From positions 1-26,398 of the forward strand of contig DATCIH010000102.1 in assembly GCA_036507955.1 (NCBI GenBank): 26,398 nt of DNA, written 5' to 3'. The stretch's first letter is position 1; each line of letters begins with the position of its first letter. This stretch comes from DATCIH01 sp036507955 (GTDB taxonomy: Bacteria > Bacillota > Clostridia > Clostridiales > Clostridiaceae). Made by a program: the position numbers and the translations under genes. The notes beneath the pieces are model-generated. The model worked only from the letters and a program-made list of their open reading frames with translations, had not been told where the DNA came from and did no database searches. Below are positions 15,740 through 23,774 of this stretch, piece by piece.

Positions 15740-16459
15740 CTATTTTTTGTTTGAGCCGTATGATTTTCTCGATGACTTACTTTTTCTTTTAAACAATATG
15801 GTATATATTGCAACTATAGATATTGCTAACCAAACTATACCCCATACAATAGAGGGAATATGTGTTAACTTAGCTAGCTGTACCGCATCAGTTACTGGCA
15901 TCTTACCCAAGCTAAACAAGCCAAATTGATTATTAATCTGCATCAAAATAGTGTCTACAAAAGTATCATATATTGCATATGTGACACTTCCAATACCAAT
16001 AATCTCTATTACCCAATCATTTAATTTTTCATTTTGAATCATATATACAATAAGTGCAAAAATAGTGAAAATAACAGAATAAAGCATTGTAAAGGAAATA
16101 ATACCCGAATATTTAAATGTCACAGCTAAGAAAATGATTGCAATAACCCCTATTATGTACTTTTTGAATTTAGTATTTTTAAGTAGTAGTATGCAAATTG
16201 CAAAAAGGACGCTTCCAAGATATCCTCCATTTGCAATAAGAAAAGCGGATAACCAATCCTTTGGGAGAGAATTCACATGCCCGCTTTCATTGAAATATAT
16301 CTTGAGCTCTATTATGTTGCTCCCTGTAACAAGCGCCATAAAGGCGTGCCCAAGTTCATGTAAAAAAACGGTAAACAGCTTAATTGGCTTAATTACAATA
16401 GTGTTCCAAAAAACCATCAGCGCTATAAAAATAATAAAGAATCTTCCTGTTTGCTTCAT
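15740..16459 (-). CDS. M50-like membrane metallopeptidase (M50B type)
   Basis: A 239-residue membrane protein with about six helices. The zinc motif HELGH (residues 34-38) lies at the end of the first helical region, as in M50B-like proteins; the Asn-Gly-Gly-Tyr-Leu-Gly motif near 80 is typical of this group. The tail is Lys/Ser-rich and cytoplasmic. M50 enzymes cut membrane proteins, but the substrate is unknown, and the distal Asp ligand of site-2 proteases (usually in an LDG-type motif) is not obvious. The ATG at 16457-16459 has GGGGG six bases upstream; a TTG four codons earlier overlaps that site and is less likely. Confidence 0.82.
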   Translation of the reverse strand: MKQTGRFFIIFIALMVFWNTIVIKPIKLFTVFLHELGHAFMALVTGSNIIELKIYFNESGHVNSLPKDWLSAFLIANGGYLGSVLFAICILLLKNTKFKKYIIGVIAIIFLAVTFKYSGIISFTMLYSVIFTIFALIVYMIQNEKLNDWVIEIIGIGSVTYAIYDTFVDTILMQINNQFGLFSLGKMPVTDAVQLAKLTHIPSIVWGIVWLAISIVAIYTILFKRKSKSSRKSYGSNKK

Positions 16460-16493
16460 TAGTACCCCCAAGCTTCGAAATAAGTGCGACTAA

Positions 16494-16524
16494 GTCTAGT
16501 TGGAGCTAGCTGCTCCATCTAGAC
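16494..16524. repeat. imperfect 13-bp-arm inverted repeat between gpr and the M50 gene
   Basis: GTCTAG-T-TGGAGC pairs with GCTCCA-T-CTAGAC (12 of 13 positions, one T-T mismatch) around a 5-base loop. It lies 63 bp past the gpr stop and 35 bp before the M50 start. No T-tract follows on either strand. It may still end gpr transcription or act in the M50 leader. Confidence 0.5.
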
Positions 16525-16586
16525 CAAGCCTTCTTTATAAATTATAACCTGTGTTCTTAGAAAAGGAAAGATATTCACTATTTCTG

Positions 16587-17594
16587 TTAGTTTATATAAT
16601 TGTTCACATCAGCAAGCGTTATGCCTTGGTGCAATGCAATATTAAGACCATTTGCCACTACTTTCGAAGTTCTATTAATAATATCGTCTATTTCTTTAGG
16701 CGTAACTATTAATTGTCCAACAAATGGGTTTAATGCTGTCTTTAGTAGCTCATATTTTTTTTCACGATCCATATTCTTAAGCATATTGTAGAAATCCGTT
16801 CCCTCAGGGGCTTCTTTAATCATACTATCAATTACCAGATCCATAGCATCATTTGTAAGTGTAGCAGCATCAACTACGGTTGGAACACCAATTGCTATAA
16901 CAGGCATGCCTAATGTAGCCTCGCTGAGCTCCATTCTTTTATTGCCTACCCCTCCACCAGGTGCGATACCAGTGTCAGCTATTTGAATTGTAGTACTTAC
17001 TCTCTCCATGCTTCTAGCGGCCAAAGCATCTATTGCTATTATAAAATCAGGTTTTATTCTCTCAACAACACCCCGTATTATCTCCCCTGTTTCAATTCCA
17101 GTTATGCCCATTACGCCTGGAGAAATAGCACAAACAGATCTTACACCATCGTCAACTTTGTCTGGCATATATTCTAAAAGATGCCTAGTTACCATTAAGT
17201 TAGATAGCACCTTCGGACCTAATGCATCTGGAGTAACATTCCAGTTTCCCAATCCAACTACGAGTATTGTAGAATTCTCTTTTAAATTCATTAATGAAAT
17301 TAATTCTTTTGACATCGCATCAATTGTTTTTTGGTTGATTTCAGGATCATCTTCCCTCAATTTGGGTATTTCCAATGTAATATAGTTCCCCATTGGCTTA
17401 CCAATAGCAGCCTCACCAGTGGGTGACGTTATGCGGACTCTTGTTATTTTAACTTGTTCGTCGCCTGCGTTTTCTACAATTACGCCTGGTGGTGTTTTGT
17501 TCTCCTGTGCCTGTTCTCTTGCTTCACTGCTGTTCATAAAAATCTCATGCGCTTCAATTACAAGATCTGTACGTCTATTAGACAAATTTATCAT
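16587..17594 (-). CDS. gpr: germination protease GPR
   Basis: A 335-residue member of peptidase family A25, which degrades small acid-soluble spore proteins when spores germinate and acts inside the spore core. The two Asp residues equivalent to the active-site pair are visible: Asp123 in WNVTPDALGP and Asp189 in AIDALAARS. The start RTDLVIEA (8-15) resembles the sequence around the autoprocessing site of the Bacillus zymogen, implying a short propeptide. The Gly-rich ADTGIAPGGGVGNKR (206-220) is also diagnostic. AAAGGA precedes the ATG at 17592-17594. It is divergent from rpsT. Forespore sigma control is expected from family knowledge, but I could not identify a convincing sigma-F/G promoter in the upstream DNA. 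Confidence 0.96.
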   Translation of the reverse strand: MINLSNRRTDLVIEAHEIFMNSSEAREQAQENKTPPGVIVENAGDEQVKITRVRITSPTGEAAIGKPMGNYITLEIPKLREDDPEINQKTIDAMSKELISLMNLKENSTILVVGLGNWNVTPDALGPKVLSNLMVTRHLLEYMPDKVDDGVRSVCAISPGVMGITGIETGEIIRGVVERIKPDFIIAIDALAARSMERVSTTIQIADTGIAPGGGVGNKRMELSEATLGMPVIAIGVPTVVDAATLTNDAMDLVIDSMIKEAPEGTDFYNMLKNMDREKKYELLKTALNPFVGQLIVTPKEIDDIINRTSKVVANGLNIALHQGITLADVNNYIN

Positions 17595-17701
17595 AGTTTT
17601 TTATTCCTTTCACAAAAATTATTTAAAAGTGATATATATATTATTTCTAAATATGTTGATTTTAGTCTCAACTTTTCTGTATTAGAAATTTTGGCTTGTA
17701 C

Positions 17702-17730
17702 TTGCATTTTAAAATCTTTCATGATAAAAT
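17702..17730 (+). promoter_or_regulatory. candidate promoter of rpsT
   Basis: TTGCAT (17702-17707) and TAAAAT (17725-17730) are 17 bp apart, leaving a leader of about 95 bases before the rpsT start. The -35 is weak. The leader contains a CGGTTT/AAACCG hairpin (17753-17767). Confidence 0.45.
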
Positions 17731-17833
17731 ATCTTCTGTTACGGGCAATAAGCGGTTTTGTAAACCGATAAAATATTATTAGTAATTTTTGCTCACGTAT
17801 TAAGCGAAATTAGGCTCGCAGGAGGTGAATACT

Positions 17834-18094
17834 TTGCCAAATATTAAATCAGCAATAAAGAGAGTTAAGATAACTCAGGCTAAGACTTTACAGAACATTA
17901 TTAAGAAGTCAGCCCTTAAGACAACAATTAAGAAATGTAAAGAAGCTATAGCTAAGGGTGCTGAAACCGCAACTGAAGCATACAAAACCACTACTAAGGC
18001 TATAGATAAAGCCGCAGCTAGTAATTTACTTCACAAGAACACCGCTGCAAGAAAAAAATCTAGATTAGCAAAAGCCTTGAATGCAGTAAAATAA
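17834..18094 (+). CDS. rpsT: 30S ribosomal protein S20
   Basis: Encodes 86 residues of the small basic helical-bundle protein S20, which binds 16S rRNA in the 30S subunit. The beginning PNIKSAIKRV and the end of the protein (NTAARKKSRLAKAL) are characteristic. The start is TTG at 17834-17836, eight bases after GGAGG; a GTG nine bases earlier would overlap that site. A UUG start is also used for rpsT in Escherichia coli, where S20 represses its own translation. The gene is monocistronic, with a promoter candidate upstream and a strong terminator downstream. Confidence 0.97.
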   Translation: MPNIKSAIKRVKITQAKTLQNIIKKSALKTTIKKCKEAIAKGAETATEAYKTTTKAIDKAAASNLLHKNTAARKKSRLAKALNAVK

Positions 18095-18105
18095 ATAGAA
18101 AAACG

Positions 18106-18141
18106 AAAACTCAGGTTTTTGGCCTGAGTTTTTATTTTTTT
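18106..18141. terminator. terminator between rpsT and hemW (bidirectional)
   Basis: AAAACTCAGG and CCTGAGTTTT form a 10-bp stem with a 7-base loop, followed by TTTATTTTTTT on the plus strand. On the minus strand TTTTCGTTTTTC follows, so it can also end hemW. Confidence 0.92.
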
Positions 18142-18174
18142 ATTTATATTCATATTTATTGCAATTATTTTTAC

Positions 18175-19317
18175 TTATACGAATTTTACAAATACTTGAT
18201 TTGCAAGGTCTAAACCAAAGCTGGTAAGCTTGACATTTTCACCATCAATTTCAATTAGATGATTTTTTTTAAGCTCATCAAAGCTATCTGTATACTTTAT
18301 AAACATATCCTGGTTAAACAAATCTTGAAATTCCGAATTACTCACACCTTGTGTAAGCCTAAGCCCCAAAAACATAAATTCAGACATCTGCTCATTGATG
18401 TCTACTGTGCAACTCTCTTCAACAGGCTTTTCACCTTTTTCCAAATGTTTAATGTATCCCTCAATAGAGTATTCATTTGAAAATCTCATATCTTGCAATA
18501 ACGAATGTGCTCCAGCCCCTAATCCGAGGTAATCTACACGCTTCCAATAGGTTAAGTTGTGTTTGCATTCATAGCCTTCTTTTGCAAAATTTGATATTTC
18601 ATATAGGCTATAGCCGTTTAGTTTTAAGTATTCTATAGCATAATGGTACATCTCCCTATCAAGCTCATCCTCCATCTGTATAAGCTCTCCACTTTCAAGC
18701 ATGTCACCAAACTTAGTACCCTCTTCGATTTTCAAGCTATATGCAGAAATATGTGTTATGTCTGCATCAATTAATGCCTTTAATGTTTCTACCCAGTCCC
18801 CCATTGTCTGTCCAGGTATTCCAAAAATCACATCCGCATTTATGTTTTTAAAGCCAACTTTCTTAGATAGCTCAATACTTGAAATAAAATCTTCAGCCGA
18901 ATGCCGTCTGCCTAAATACTTTAGCATATTGCCCTGGTAAGCCTGTAGTCCAATACTTATTCTGTTTATTCCATTACGCCTATATGCTATTAGCTTCTCA
19001 ATATCTAGTGTACCTGGATTGCTCTCTATACTTATTTCACAATCTTCAGAAATGTTGAAATTTGCCCTGCACGTGGTCAATATATCACTAATATACTTAT
19101 GCTCCACACACGATGGAGTTCCTCCTCCGATGAAAATAGTATCAATAAAATTAAATTTCAGTTGCTCACAATAAAGTTCAATTTCCTTTTTCATTGCGCT
19201 GAAGTATTCCTCTGCAAAATTTAGTTTTCCTGCATATGAATTAAAATCACAGTAGTTACATTTCGAGCTGCAAAAAGGAACATGAATATATAGACCTGTC
19301 TTTGTCATAATTGGCAT
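18175..19317 (-). CDS. hemW: radical SAM heme chaperone HemW
   Basis: A 380-residue radical SAM protein. Cys16, Cys20 and Cys23 of CSSKCNYCDF bind the 4Fe-4S cluster. The residue two places after the last Cys is Phe, not the fourth Cys of true coproporphyrinogen dehydrogenase (HemN), which identifies HemW, a heme-transfer protein often misannotated as HemN. GGGTPS follows as expected. The C-terminal region contains the HemW-type helical domain (about 290-375). I start at the ATG at 19315-19317 because GGAG lies nine bases upstream and the family begins just before the Tyr-Ile-His-Val-Pro-Phe motif; a longer frame to 19428 would add a hydrophobic extension without a site. In many Firmicutes hemW follows lepA; here it does not. 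Confidence 0.92.
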   Translation of the reverse strand: MPIMTKTGLYIHVPFCSSKCNYCDFNSYAGKLNFAEEYFSAMKKEIELYCEQLKFNFIDTIFIGGGTPSCVEHKYISDILTTCRANFNISEDCEISIESNPGTLDIEKLIAYRRNGINRISIGLQAYQGNMLKYLGRRHSAEDFISSIELSKKVGFKNINADVIFGIPGQTMGDWVETLKALIDADITHISAYSLKIEEGTKFGDMLESGELIQMEDELDREMYHYAIEYLKLNGYSLYEISNFAKEGYECKHNLTYWKRVDYLGLGAGAHSLLQDMRFSNEYSIEGYIKHLEKGEKPVEESCTVDINEQMSEFMFLGLRLTQGVSNSEFQDLFNQDMFIKYTDSFDELKKNHLIEIDGENVKLTSFGLDLANQVFVKFV

Positions 19318-19431
19318 TACTTTCATCTCCTTTAAGTCTTCTTTATGCTTTCTATACCTATAGTACCACATCATTATATGGTATACTAGTTTAGGATAAA
19401 CCAAAAACAAAAGCATTAACTGGAGCATTAA

Positions 19432-20787
19432 ATGGAAACCAAAATAAGCAGTAATAAATCCTTCTACAAAATGGCTTTTGCGCTAGTAATGCCAATGGCC
19501 TTACAAAATCTAATAAATGTGGGAATAACCTCAGTAGATGTTCTTATGCTTGGAAAAGTCAGTGAAACAGTACTCTCTGCTGCATCCTTAGCAGGACAGA
19601 TTCAGTTTATTATGATACTTGTTTTCTTTGGTTTAGCATCTGGTTCAGCAGTTCTAACTGCTCAATACTGGGGAAAAAGAGATACCAAAAGTATTGAAAA
19701 GGTGATGGGAATCTGTATGAGGTTTTCACTACTCGTTTCAATATTTTTTACTGCAGTTGTGTTGCTGTTTCCAGAACAAATCATGAAAATATTCACCTCT
19801 GAAGCGCCTGTTATTTCAGAAGGAGTAAAGTACCTTAGAATTGTATCGTTGTCATATGTTTTTGTGGCTATCACAATGATTTATTTGAATATAATGAGAA
19901 GTGTTGAACGTGTAATAGTTGCAACAGTTATTTACCTTATCTCTCTTTTTATAAATGTAATAATCGCGGCGCCACTGATTTTTGGACTATTTGGGTTTCC
20001 AAAGCTAGGAATTCAAGGTGCGGCTATTGCCACCTTAGCCTCCAGGGCTTTTGAGCTAATTTGTGTTTTCATATATGCTCGCAAATATAACAATGTTATA
20101 CACTTCAAGTTTTCAAGCTTATTTGTCCGTGATAAGTTCCTTTTCAAAGACTTTCTAGTATACTCTGTTCCAGTTACTCTAAATGAGCTTATGTGGGGTG
20201 CAGGGGTAGCTATGAATGCTGTTGTTTTGGGCCATTTGGGTAGTTCTGTTGTTTCTGCCAACTCTGTTGCTCAGATTACAAGACAACTGGCCACTGTTAT
20301 TGCTTTTGGTCTTGCCAATGCTACTGCAATAACTGTAGGTAAGGCAATTGGTGAAAACAACTTTCTCGCAGCAAAGGACTATTCCGACCGTTTTATAAAG
20401 CTAAGCATATTAGCAGGTGTAGGAGGCTCAATAGTCATTCTAATTGTACGGCCAATTGCAATGGCAACTCTCAATCTCACTCCCCTCGCACAAGGATATT
20501 TGTCCGCAATGATGTTTGTAATGTCTTACTTTGTTGTTGTGCAAGCAGTTAATACAACACTTATTGTTGGAGTTTTCCGTGGCGGTGGAGATACAAAATT
20601 TGGTTTGTATCTTGATATTATAGCAATGTGGGGCGGCTCAATTTTAGTGGGCGTATTGGCTGCTTTCGTTTTCAAGTGGAGTGTTCCTATTATCTACATT
20701 ATTTTAATGAGTGATGAAATTATAAAAATTCCTTTCACGGTTTTGAGATATAAGAGCAGAAAGTGGCTCAATAACGTGACACGATAA
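19432..20787 (+). CDS. MATE family efflux transporter
   Basis: Encodes 451 residues in about 12 membrane helices arranged as two related halves, typical of MATE (multi-antimicrobial extrusion) carriers that export cationic drugs or metabolites using Na+ or H+ gradients. Family features include the N-terminal Ala-Leu-Pro-like entry (ALVMPMALQNLINV), the DVLMLG segment (about 36-41), and the second-half QAVNTTLIVGVFRGGGDTKFG motif region (about 376-396), whose Arg-Gly-Gly-Gly-Asp-Thr is diagnostic. CTGGAG lies about seven bases before the ATG. It diverges from hemW across 114 bp and is followed 38 bp later by a GyrI-like gene, with which it may form a small drug-response operon. The substrate is unknown. 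Confidence 0.93.
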   Translation: METKISSNKSFYKMAFALVMPMALQNLINVGITSVDVLMLGKVSETVLSAASLAGQIQFIMILVFFGLASGSAVLTAQYWGKRDTKSIEKVMGICMRFSLLVSIFFTAVVLLFPEQIMKIFTSEAPVISEGVKYLRIVSLSYVFVAITMIYLNIMRSVERVIVATVIYLISLFINVIIAAPLIFGLFGFPKLGIQGAAIATLASRAFELICVFIYARKYNNVIHFKFSSLFVRDKFLFKDFLVYSVPVTLNELMWGAGVAMNAVVLGHLGSSVVSANSVAQITRQLATVIAFGLANATAITVGKAIGENNFLAAKDYSDRFIKLSILAGVGGSIVILIVRPIAMATLNLTPLAQGYLSAMMFVMSYFVVVQAVNTTLIVGVFRGGGDTKFGLYLDIIAMWGGSILVGVLAAFVFKWSVPIIYIILMSDEIIKIPFTVLRYKSRKWLNNVTR

Positions 20788-20825
20788 ACTGAAATTATTA
20801 TTTCAGTTGAATGGGAGGATTAACC

Positions 20826-21482
20826 ATGGCAAGCGAAAAATTGGATTATAAAAAAGAATACAAGGATTTATATTTGCCCAAAAACAAAGCAACTTTGATT
20901 GATGTTCCAACAATGAATTTTATTATGGTAGATGGAAAAGGAAATCCAAATGACGAGGGTGGAGAATATCAATCAGCAGTAGAATTATTGTACGGATTAT
21001 CTTACAAAATTAAAATGAGCAAAAACGGTGGTAGCCCGCCACAGGTATATTTTGACTATATTGTGCCACCCCTTGAAGGCTTATGGCGGCTGAATAATGA
21101 TAAGAAGGACTTTACAGAAAAAGATAAATACTGTTGGACCTCCATGATCAGGCAGCCAGAATTTGTGACTAAAGAAGTATTTAGTTGGGCATGTTCTGAA
21201 CTTAAAAAAAAGAAACCTCAAATTGATGTTTCAAAAGCTTATCTTGAAACTTTTACTGAAGGCTTGTGTGTTCAAATGATGCATCTTGGCTCATTTGAAG
21301 ATGAATCAAATACGATTGTCCAAATAGAAACTTTCACTAAAGAACAGAATTTGAAAAATGCAATATCTTCTTTACAACCCAATGGAAGAATTCGAAGACA
21401 TCATGAGATTTATTTATCGGATCCACGAAAAACCGCACCCGAAAAGATGAAAACAGTGATAAGGCATCCTGTTGAATACTAA
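20826..21482 (+). CDS. GyrI-like small-molecule-binding protein
   Basis: A cytoplasmic 218-residue protein of the GyrI-like (SOUL/BacR-related, COG4832) group. Diagnostic are the beta-strand pattern around PTMNFIMVDGKGNPND (27-42), VYFDYIVPPLEGLWR (about 77-91) and the C-terminal RRHHEIYLSDPRKTAPEKMK. Such proteins bind or sequester drug-like ligands; some hydrolyse cyclopropane compounds or act alongside exporters. It lacks a DNA-binding domain. I start at the ATG at 20826-20828, behind GGGAGG; an ATG 15 bases upstream overlaps that site. Its position directly after a MATE exporter suggests a role in handling the same kind of compound, which is inference. Confidence 0.85.
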   Translation: MASEKLDYKKEYKDLYLPKNKATLIDVPTMNFIMVDGKGNPNDEGGEYQSAVELLYGLSYKIKMSKNGGSPPQVYFDYIVPPLEGLWRLNNDKKDFTEKDKYCWTSMIRQPEFVTKEVFSWACSELKKKKPQIDVSKAYLETFTEGLCVQMMHLGSFEDESNTIVQIETFTKEQNLKNAISSLQPNGRIRRHHEIYLSDPRKTAPEKMKTVIRHPVEY

Positions 21483-21574
21483 ATTTAGATGTATGTTTTA
21501 GGCATGAACTTATAATTTTCATATAACTAAGTCAGATTAGTTTAAAATTGTGAAGTATTGATTATTTATTAGTC

Positions 21575-21606
21575 AGAGTAGGTCGTTTTGAAACCTACTC
21601 TTTTTT
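21575..21606 (+). terminator. intrinsic terminator after the MATE-GyrI pair
   Basis: AGAGTAGGT and ACCTACTCT form a 9-bp stem with a 9-base loop, then TTTTTT. It lies about 93 bp after the GyrI-like stop. Confidence 0.85.
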
Positions 21607-21645
21607 GAAAAGTCACGGAAAGATTTCTTCACATTTGATAATTGA

Positions 21646-21664
21646 TGTAATATTACAAATGTAA
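21646..21664. promoter_or_regulatory. candidate operator of the XRE regulator
   Basis: TGTAA-TA-TTACA-AA-TGTAA: three half-sites in alternating orientation, 2 bp apart. The first two form a perfect 12-bp palindrome (21646-21657) and the last two a 5-bp-arm dyad (21653-21664). Outer arms ACATTTG/CAAATGT (21631-21637, 21656-21662) also pair. It lies 32 bp before the GTG start, where autorepression would act. A clean promoter was not found. Confidence 0.5.
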
Positions 21665-21696
21665 AGTTAAATTTCCGTTGAAAGAGGCGAGAATTT

Positions 21697-21900
21697 GTGA
21701 AAAATAGATTAGAGGAAATTCGGAAACAACGAGGTATTAAACAAGAAGAACTTGCGGTTGAATTAGAAGTTTCAAGACAAACAATAGGTTCTCTTGAAAA
21801 TGGTCGATATAATCCGTCAATCATATTAGCATTTAAAATAGCTCGATATTTTGAGTTGCCTATTGAAGAAATTTTTATTTATGAGGAGGAAGAAATATGA
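21697..21900 (+). CDS. XRE-family HTH transcriptional regulator
   Basis: A 67-residue single-domain helix-turn-helix protein of the Cro/CI (HTH_3) class. The core QEELAVELEVSRQTIGSLEN is the canonical recognition region, followed by GRYNPS and an acidic C-terminus (EEIFIYEEEE), the form found in small YozG-like regulators. It starts with GTG at 21697-21699 behind a GAGG site. It overlaps the next gene by four bases (ATGA), so the two are translationally coupled. Such small regulators commonly control themselves and the adjacent membrane protein. The symmetrical TGTAA/TTACA element upstream is a likely target. Confidence 0.92.
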   Translation: MKNRLEEIRKQRGIKQEELAVELEVSRQTIGSLENGRYNPSIILAFKIARYFELPIEEIFIYEEEEI

Positions 21901-22325
21901 CGAATATAAGCAGAATTTTGTTTGTAGTTTTATCAATCGTAGGAGCTGTATTATTGCTATTGGGAGGTTTGGTATTCACAGCAGAAGACTTAAAAATGGT
22001 TTCTGGCTTGTGTATTGGGTTTGGTTCTGTAATGTTGGCATTAGGAATTGGCAATTTGCTTCGTTCTTTTATGGTATCAGCAATGGAAGATGAAAAAATG
22101 AAACACTTAAAAGCTATAGAGGTAAGTGATGAGCGCAATACAAGAATTAGAGAAAAATCAGGTTATATGGTTAGTAAAATTATGAACTACATGATTTGTG
22201 GTTTGGTATTGGCGTTAGGATTTATGAATGTAAATAAAACAATTTTGATTACGGTTGCTTTCTTGCCTTTGGTAAGTCTTGTATTAGCTATTATATTTTC
22301 AATTTATTATTCTAAAAGAATGTAG
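21897..22325 (+). CDS. small membrane protein coupled to the XRE regulator (DUF2178-like)
   Basis: Encodes 142 residues in four hydrophobic segments (about 6-27, 35-57, 96-112 and 117-138). A polar loop between helices 2 and 3 carries the motif EVSDERNTRIREKSGY (about 75-90), as in the DUF2178-type proteins that usually sit next to a YozG-like regulator. The ATG overlaps the stop of the regulator gene (ATGA), and GAGGAGG lies upstream inside that gene. Function is unknown. Membership rests on the Asp-Glu-Arg-Asn motif and the gene pairing, so the family name is tentative. Confidence 0.8.
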   Translation: MTNISRILFVVLSIVGAVLLLLGGLVFTAEDLKMVSGLCIGFGSVMLALGIGNLLRSFMVSAMEDEKMKHLKAIEVSDERNTRIREKSGYMVSKIMNYMICGLVLALGFMNVNKTILITVAFLPLVSLVLAIIFSIYYSKRM

Positions 22326-22452
22326 AGAAACAGTATAATCTTTTGCTATAATTATTTCATTTTCCCTATTGCACATTTTTTATAAAATATGTTGCATTAG
22401 TTGAATTATGAGAAGTAGAAATTTTTTATGATTATCAAGGAGATACAGTGGT

Positions 22453-22653
22453 ATGAAAAAATATTCAAAAGTATCTATGTTTGGGATGATTTTATCAGCA
22501 ATTGCTATGCTGATTTCTGGTGTAAGCATTTTATACAGTGCTAAAAGTGGGATGTCAAAAGGCCCTAGTATTAGTATTTTTTGTTGTATGGTTACTATTT
22601 TTGGTGCAAACGTAGCAATCGCAGAAAATTCTAAAATAAACAAAAATAAATAG
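22453..22653 (+). CDS. 66-residue two-helix membrane protein
   Basis: A short protein with two hydrophobic helices (about 8-28 and 38-57) joined by a Gly/Ser/Lys-containing turn, with a Lys/Asn-rich cytoplasmic tail. AAGGAG precedes the ATG by about ten bases. The N-terminal helix pattern, with a Ser-Gly-Val-Ser turn, looks like other small clostridial membrane proteins of unknown role. It lies about 127 bp after the XRE-linked membrane protein gene and could be in the same transcript. No function can be given. Confidence 0.65.
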   Translation: MKKYSKVSMFGMILSAIAMLISGVSILYSAKSGMSKGPSISIFCCMVTIFGANVAIAENSKINKNK

Positions 22654-22754
22654 TAAACATGCATAACTATGAATACAATGCGTGGTTGTGTTATGTCGCA
22701 TCATGTTTAAAAGTGTGAATTTAGGATTAATAAAATTAGATACGGAGGGTTAAT

Positions 22755-23774
22755 GTGATAAAGAAAATTTACTTATGCTTATGTGTGCTAATAATTTTTA
22801 CATTGCCTACTGGCTGCTCAAAAGTAAAAGATTTACAAAGTAATTTAAATGAGAACAAAGGGAGATATCAACAGGCAATTGACAATATTAAAGAGAAGCA
22901 TTACCCACAGGCAATTGGAATATTAAAGGATTTGCCTGATTATAAAGATACAAATAATTTATTAGAACAATTACGATATTTAATAAACGGCTCATATATT
23001 AGCAATGGTATTTGGGCAGTGGGCGCCATAACATCCCAAGGTAGAGTGCAATTAGCTTATGATGGCGTAGAAATTAATGGAATTTCTTCTGTTAAAACAT
23101 GGGATGATATAAAATCTATTTCTGCAAGAGGTGGAGACTCTATAGAAGGATTGACGAAAGAAGGAAAAATAATTACTACAAGTACTGTTACAAAAGAAGA
23201 ATTGCTAGGTTCTGAGGTTGCTCCGACTAATTCAATGGCTGTTGTTGTTGAGGCAGTTGCAAATTGGAGTAATATAGCATTATTTCAGACATTTTATCCG
23301 CAATCAGCTATTGCTCTTAACAAGGATGGGAATGTATATGCTGCTTATCCTGGTTATGAAGATGGTACATTAAAGCTTAAAGGATGGGATAATATTCTGT
23401 CTGTTGCGGATGGGAGATGTTATGCAGTTGGAATTAAGGCCGATGGAACTGTTATTAGTAATAATTACGATTATGTTGGAATTATAGATACATCAAAATG
23501 GACAGATATTGTAGCTATATCGGCAGGTACATCATTAATTGGATTGCGAGAAGATGGTACTGTTGTGTCAACTGGCTTAAACAGATATGGGGAAGGAAAT
23601 GTATTAGATTAGAAAAATATCATTGCTATATCTACTAACTATAGTTGTACACTAGGTCTGAAAAATGATGGTACTATGGTTCTGGCAGGGGATTGTAGCA
23701 ATAGTGGTGCTAAAACACCAGATGTTACAAGCATGAAAGGTTTGTATGTACCACAAATTAGCTTAAATAATTAG
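22755..23774 (+). pseudogene. RCC1-like repeat lipoprotein interrupted by an in-frame TAG
   Basis: The frame opens at GTG 22755 behind GGAGGG. It encodes a lipoprotein signal with Cys21 (LPTGC), a helical TPR-like segment (about 30-75), then beta-rich repeats of the form W-x-x-I...G-L/I-x-x-D/E-G-T, as in the RCC1 propeller family. Repeat starts are visible at WDDI, WSNI, WDNI and WTDI. After GEGNVLD an in-frame TAG (23610-23612) stands exactly where each repeat has Trp (TGG). The frame then continues with KNIIAIS...LGLKNDGTMVLAG, a perfectly formed fifth unit, to a TAG at 23772-23774. A single G-to-A change therefore explains the interruption. The gene is probably a recent pseudogene or makes a shortened 285-residue surface protein; readthrough or a sequencing error are alternatives. 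Domain identity is confident; activity is not. Confidence 0.82.

Noticed and set aside
18175..19317. Annotation as oxygen-independent coproporphyrinogen oxidase (HemN)
   Set aside because: The CxxxCxxCxF motif lacks the fourth Cys of true HemN. Length and start fit HemW.
22656..22712. AAACATG/CATGTTT and ATAAC/GTTAT dyad with a 19-codon frame inside
   Set aside because: The arms pair only with a large bulge, no T-run follows, and the frame has no ribosome binding site; too weak to call.
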